Shown here: piece by piece, positions 62,752-64,000 of the stretch | Position numbering within the stretch: position 1 is the stretch's first letter | Layout: every line of letters begins with the position of its first letter | Source of the DNA: VBDM01 sp035519135 | GTDB taxonomy: Bacteria; Pseudomonadota; Gammaproteobacteria; Burkholderiales; SG8-39 | Length of the DNA: 64,000 bases | Direction of reading: 5' to 3' | Assembly: GCA_035519135.1 (NCBI GenBank) | Contig: DATIWX010000004.1 | Location: 124,001 to 188,000, forward strand | Program-made: the position numbers and the translations under genes | The notes under the pieces: model-generated | What the model saw: the letters and a program-made list of their open reading frames with translations, nothing else | Database searches by the model: none | Told to the model about the DNA's origin: nothing

Positions 62752-63498
62752 CTAGAATTCGGGCAGGGTTTTCGAAAGGGCGCTGAGCTCTCGCCGCGCC
62801 TCGCGGTAACGTGGATAGAGCGTGGCGACCACATTCCAGAAACGCGCCGAATGATTGAGCTCGCGCCGATGGGCGAGCTCGTGGGCGACCACGTAGTCGA
62901 CAAGGTGCACCGGCAGCAGCATCAGCCGCCAGTTGAGCCGGATCCGCCCGCTGGTGCTGCAACTGCCCCATTGTGTTCTTGCGTTTGACAGGCCGACTGC
63001 GGATACGGTGAGGTCGAGGGCGCGCGACAGCGCCGCGACGCGTTCGCGAAACAAGGCAAGCGCCTGCACGCGAATCCACGTGAGCACCCGTTCGCGCAGG
63101 CTCGCTCCGTCGGCAAGGCCGACTTCGAGCAGCCCGCACGAGAGCCGAACGCCGATTTCCCCGGGCTGCAGCGCCAGCGTCAGGCTTTGCCCCAGCCAAG
63201 GCAGAGTCGTCCCCGCCTCCCAGACGATCGGCGGCCGGCGCGGCGCGGCCAGCCGCCTGCGGATCCAGCGCTCCTTTTCCCGCATGAAGGTCTCGATTTC
63301 GGCTATAGCGGCATGGCGCGGCGCGCGCGCTTCGATCCCGTTGCCGTCGACGAACAGCGCGATGGTTCGGCGCCTGGCGCGCACGAGCTTGTAGCTCACG
63401 ATCTCGCCCGCGAGCCGTACCTGGCGATCCCGTCCGGACTTCTCCTGCTGGGGTGAAACGTCGAAGGGAAGCCGAAGTTGCTTCAGTGCTGAGGACAT
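62752..63498 (-). CDS. YgjP-type zinc metalloprotease-like protein (M48/SprT-related)
   Basis: 248 residues. The zinc site is HELAH in YVVAHELAHRREL near 204, with a downstream NHSARFW motif characteristic of the YgjP/DUF45 group. Also KERWIRRRL and QWGSCSTSGRIRLNWRLML upstream, both typical. Function in cells is not established. It overlaps the 3' end of plsC by 16 nt. Confidence 0.88.
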   Translation of the reverse strand: MSSALKQLRLPFDVSPQQEKSGRDRQVRLAGEIVSYKLVRARRRTIALFVDGNGIEARAPRHAAIAEIETFMREKERWIRRRLAAPRRPPIVWEAGTTLPWLGQSLTLALQPGEIGVRLSCGLLEVGLADGASLRERVLTWIRVQALALFRERVAALSRALDLTVSAVGLSNARTQWGSCSTSGRIRLNWRLMLLPVHLVDYVVAHELAHRRELNHSARFWNVVATLYPRYREARRELSALSKTLPEF

Positions 63499-64000
63499 AG
63501 GCTCGCCATGCGGTCTTCAATCCATTTCTCGACCAGTTGGTTCAGCGACTCCGGCGTGTGCGCGCGCGAATCGATGGGTGCGCCGATCTCGACCGTCACC
63601 GTGCCGGGGCGTTTGAGGAATGCATTGCGGCCCCACAGCAGTCCCGCATTGTGCGCGACCGGCACGACGGACGCGTCGCAGTGTACGGCGAGCCAGGCTC
63701 CCCCGGGATGATATCGCCCTCTCTTGCCGGGCGGGACGCGGGTCCCTTCCGGAAAGATGGCGATCCAGAAACCCTGGGCGAGACGTTCGCGGCCCAGCTC
63801 GGCCATGCGCTTGAGGGCGCGCGCGCCGCTGCTGCGGTCGATCGCGATCGGGCTCGTCAGCGCAAGTCCCCAACCGAAGAAAGGAATCCATAGCAGCTCG
63901 CGCTTCAACACCAGGACCTGGGGCGGGAAGATCACCTGGAAGGCGAGGGTTTCCCAGGCCGACTGGTGCTTGGACAGGATCACGGAGGGGCTCTTCGGCA
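63483..64000 (-). CDS. plsC: 1-acyl-sn-glycerol-3-phosphate acyltransferase (partial, 5' end beyond window)
   Basis: C-terminal part of about 172 residues. It acylates lysophosphatidic acid at the inner membrane. Acyltransferase block I is KHQSAWE (H-X4-E, where D is usual), block III is FPEGTR, and VVPVAHNAG is near block IV. The reading frame continues to the last base of the window (PKSPSVILSK), so the true start lies outside. Confidence 0.92.
   Translation of the reverse strand, partial: PKSPSVILSKHQSAWETLAFQVIFPPQVLVLKRELLWIPFFGWGLALTSPIAIDRSSGARALKRMAELGRERLAQGFWIAIFPEGTRVPPGKRGRYHPGGAWLAVHCDASVVPVAHNAGLLWGRNAFLKRPGTVTVEIGAPIDSRAHTPESLNQLVEKWIEDRMASLCPQH

Overview
The window is a GC-rich, densely coded bacterial chromosome segment with short gaps and many 1–4 nt gene overlaps. 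Gene content and order point to a betaproteobacterium. The blocks tkt-gap-pgk-pyk-fba-purC-purE-sua5, recG-ubiA-ubiD, hemA-prfA-prmC-grxD, argH-algZ-algR-hemC-hemD-hemX-hemY, dusB-fis-purH-purD-hemF and lptD-surA-pdxA-rsmA (with divergent amgK-murU) are typical of Betaproteobacteria, and several also occur in Gammaproteobacteria. Ubiquinone synthesis, an oxygen-dependent HemF and an LPS assembly porin fit an aerobic or facultative Gram-negative cell. I cannot name a genus. I see no rRNA, CRISPR array, insertion sequence or phage gene.

Layout. 60–12365: central carbon and purine genes (a 3-hydroxyisobutyrate-dehydrogenase-family reductase, transketolase, GAPDH, PGK, pyruvate kinase, class I aldolase, PurC, PurE, Sua5), interrupted by an opposite-strand DGQHR-domain gene between pgk and pyk. 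12343–14485: SapC-family gene, tRNA-Ala(CGC), a truncated APC permease, a TPR protein and RidA. 14507–19023: recG, ubiA, ubiD. 19066–22145: an outer-membrane barrel gene, then groES-groEL behind a sigma70-like promoter that overlaps a perfect CIRCE operator, closed by a strong terminator.

22241–32662 is the most unusual part. A plus-strand run encodes an orphan OmpR-type regulator, a calcineurin-like phosphatase, a Ser/Thr kinase fused to a universal-stress-protein (USP) domain, a 65-residue two-helix membrane protein, a CbrA-like sensor (sodium/solute-symporter domain fused to a histidine kinase), a lone receiver protein and an MFS carrier. A minus-strand run then encodes a second, paralogous phosphatase plus kinase-USP pair. 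Two inverted phosphatase/kinase-USP modules therefore bracket one transporter-sensor locus. I propose this as a linked carbon-source or stress signalling system.

32837–45692: tRNA-Phe(GAA) with a duplicated 3' end, a JmjC-like cupin oxygenase, hemA-prfA-prmC-grxD, a fructosamine-kinase-family gene, argH, the algZ/algR-type two-component pair and hemCDXY. 45723–51742 (minus): dusB-fis-purH-purD-hemF-aldo/keto reductase, almost without gaps. 51874–56003 (minus): amgK, murU, pepP and a UbiH-family monooxygenase. 56095–62328 (plus): lptD, surA, pdxA, rsmA and a conserved gene of unknown function. 62359–64000 (minus): plsC (cut by the window end), a YgjP-type metalloprotease and gloA.

How the parts connect: purine synthesis is split between purC/purE and purH/purD; heme synthesis between hemA, hemCDXY and hemF; ubiquinone genes between ubiA/ubiD and the UbiH-like gene; envelope biogenesis is gathered at lptD/surA/amgK/murU/plsC. 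Genes expected at two conserved junctions are missing: purK between purE and sua5, and ubiC between recG and ubiA.
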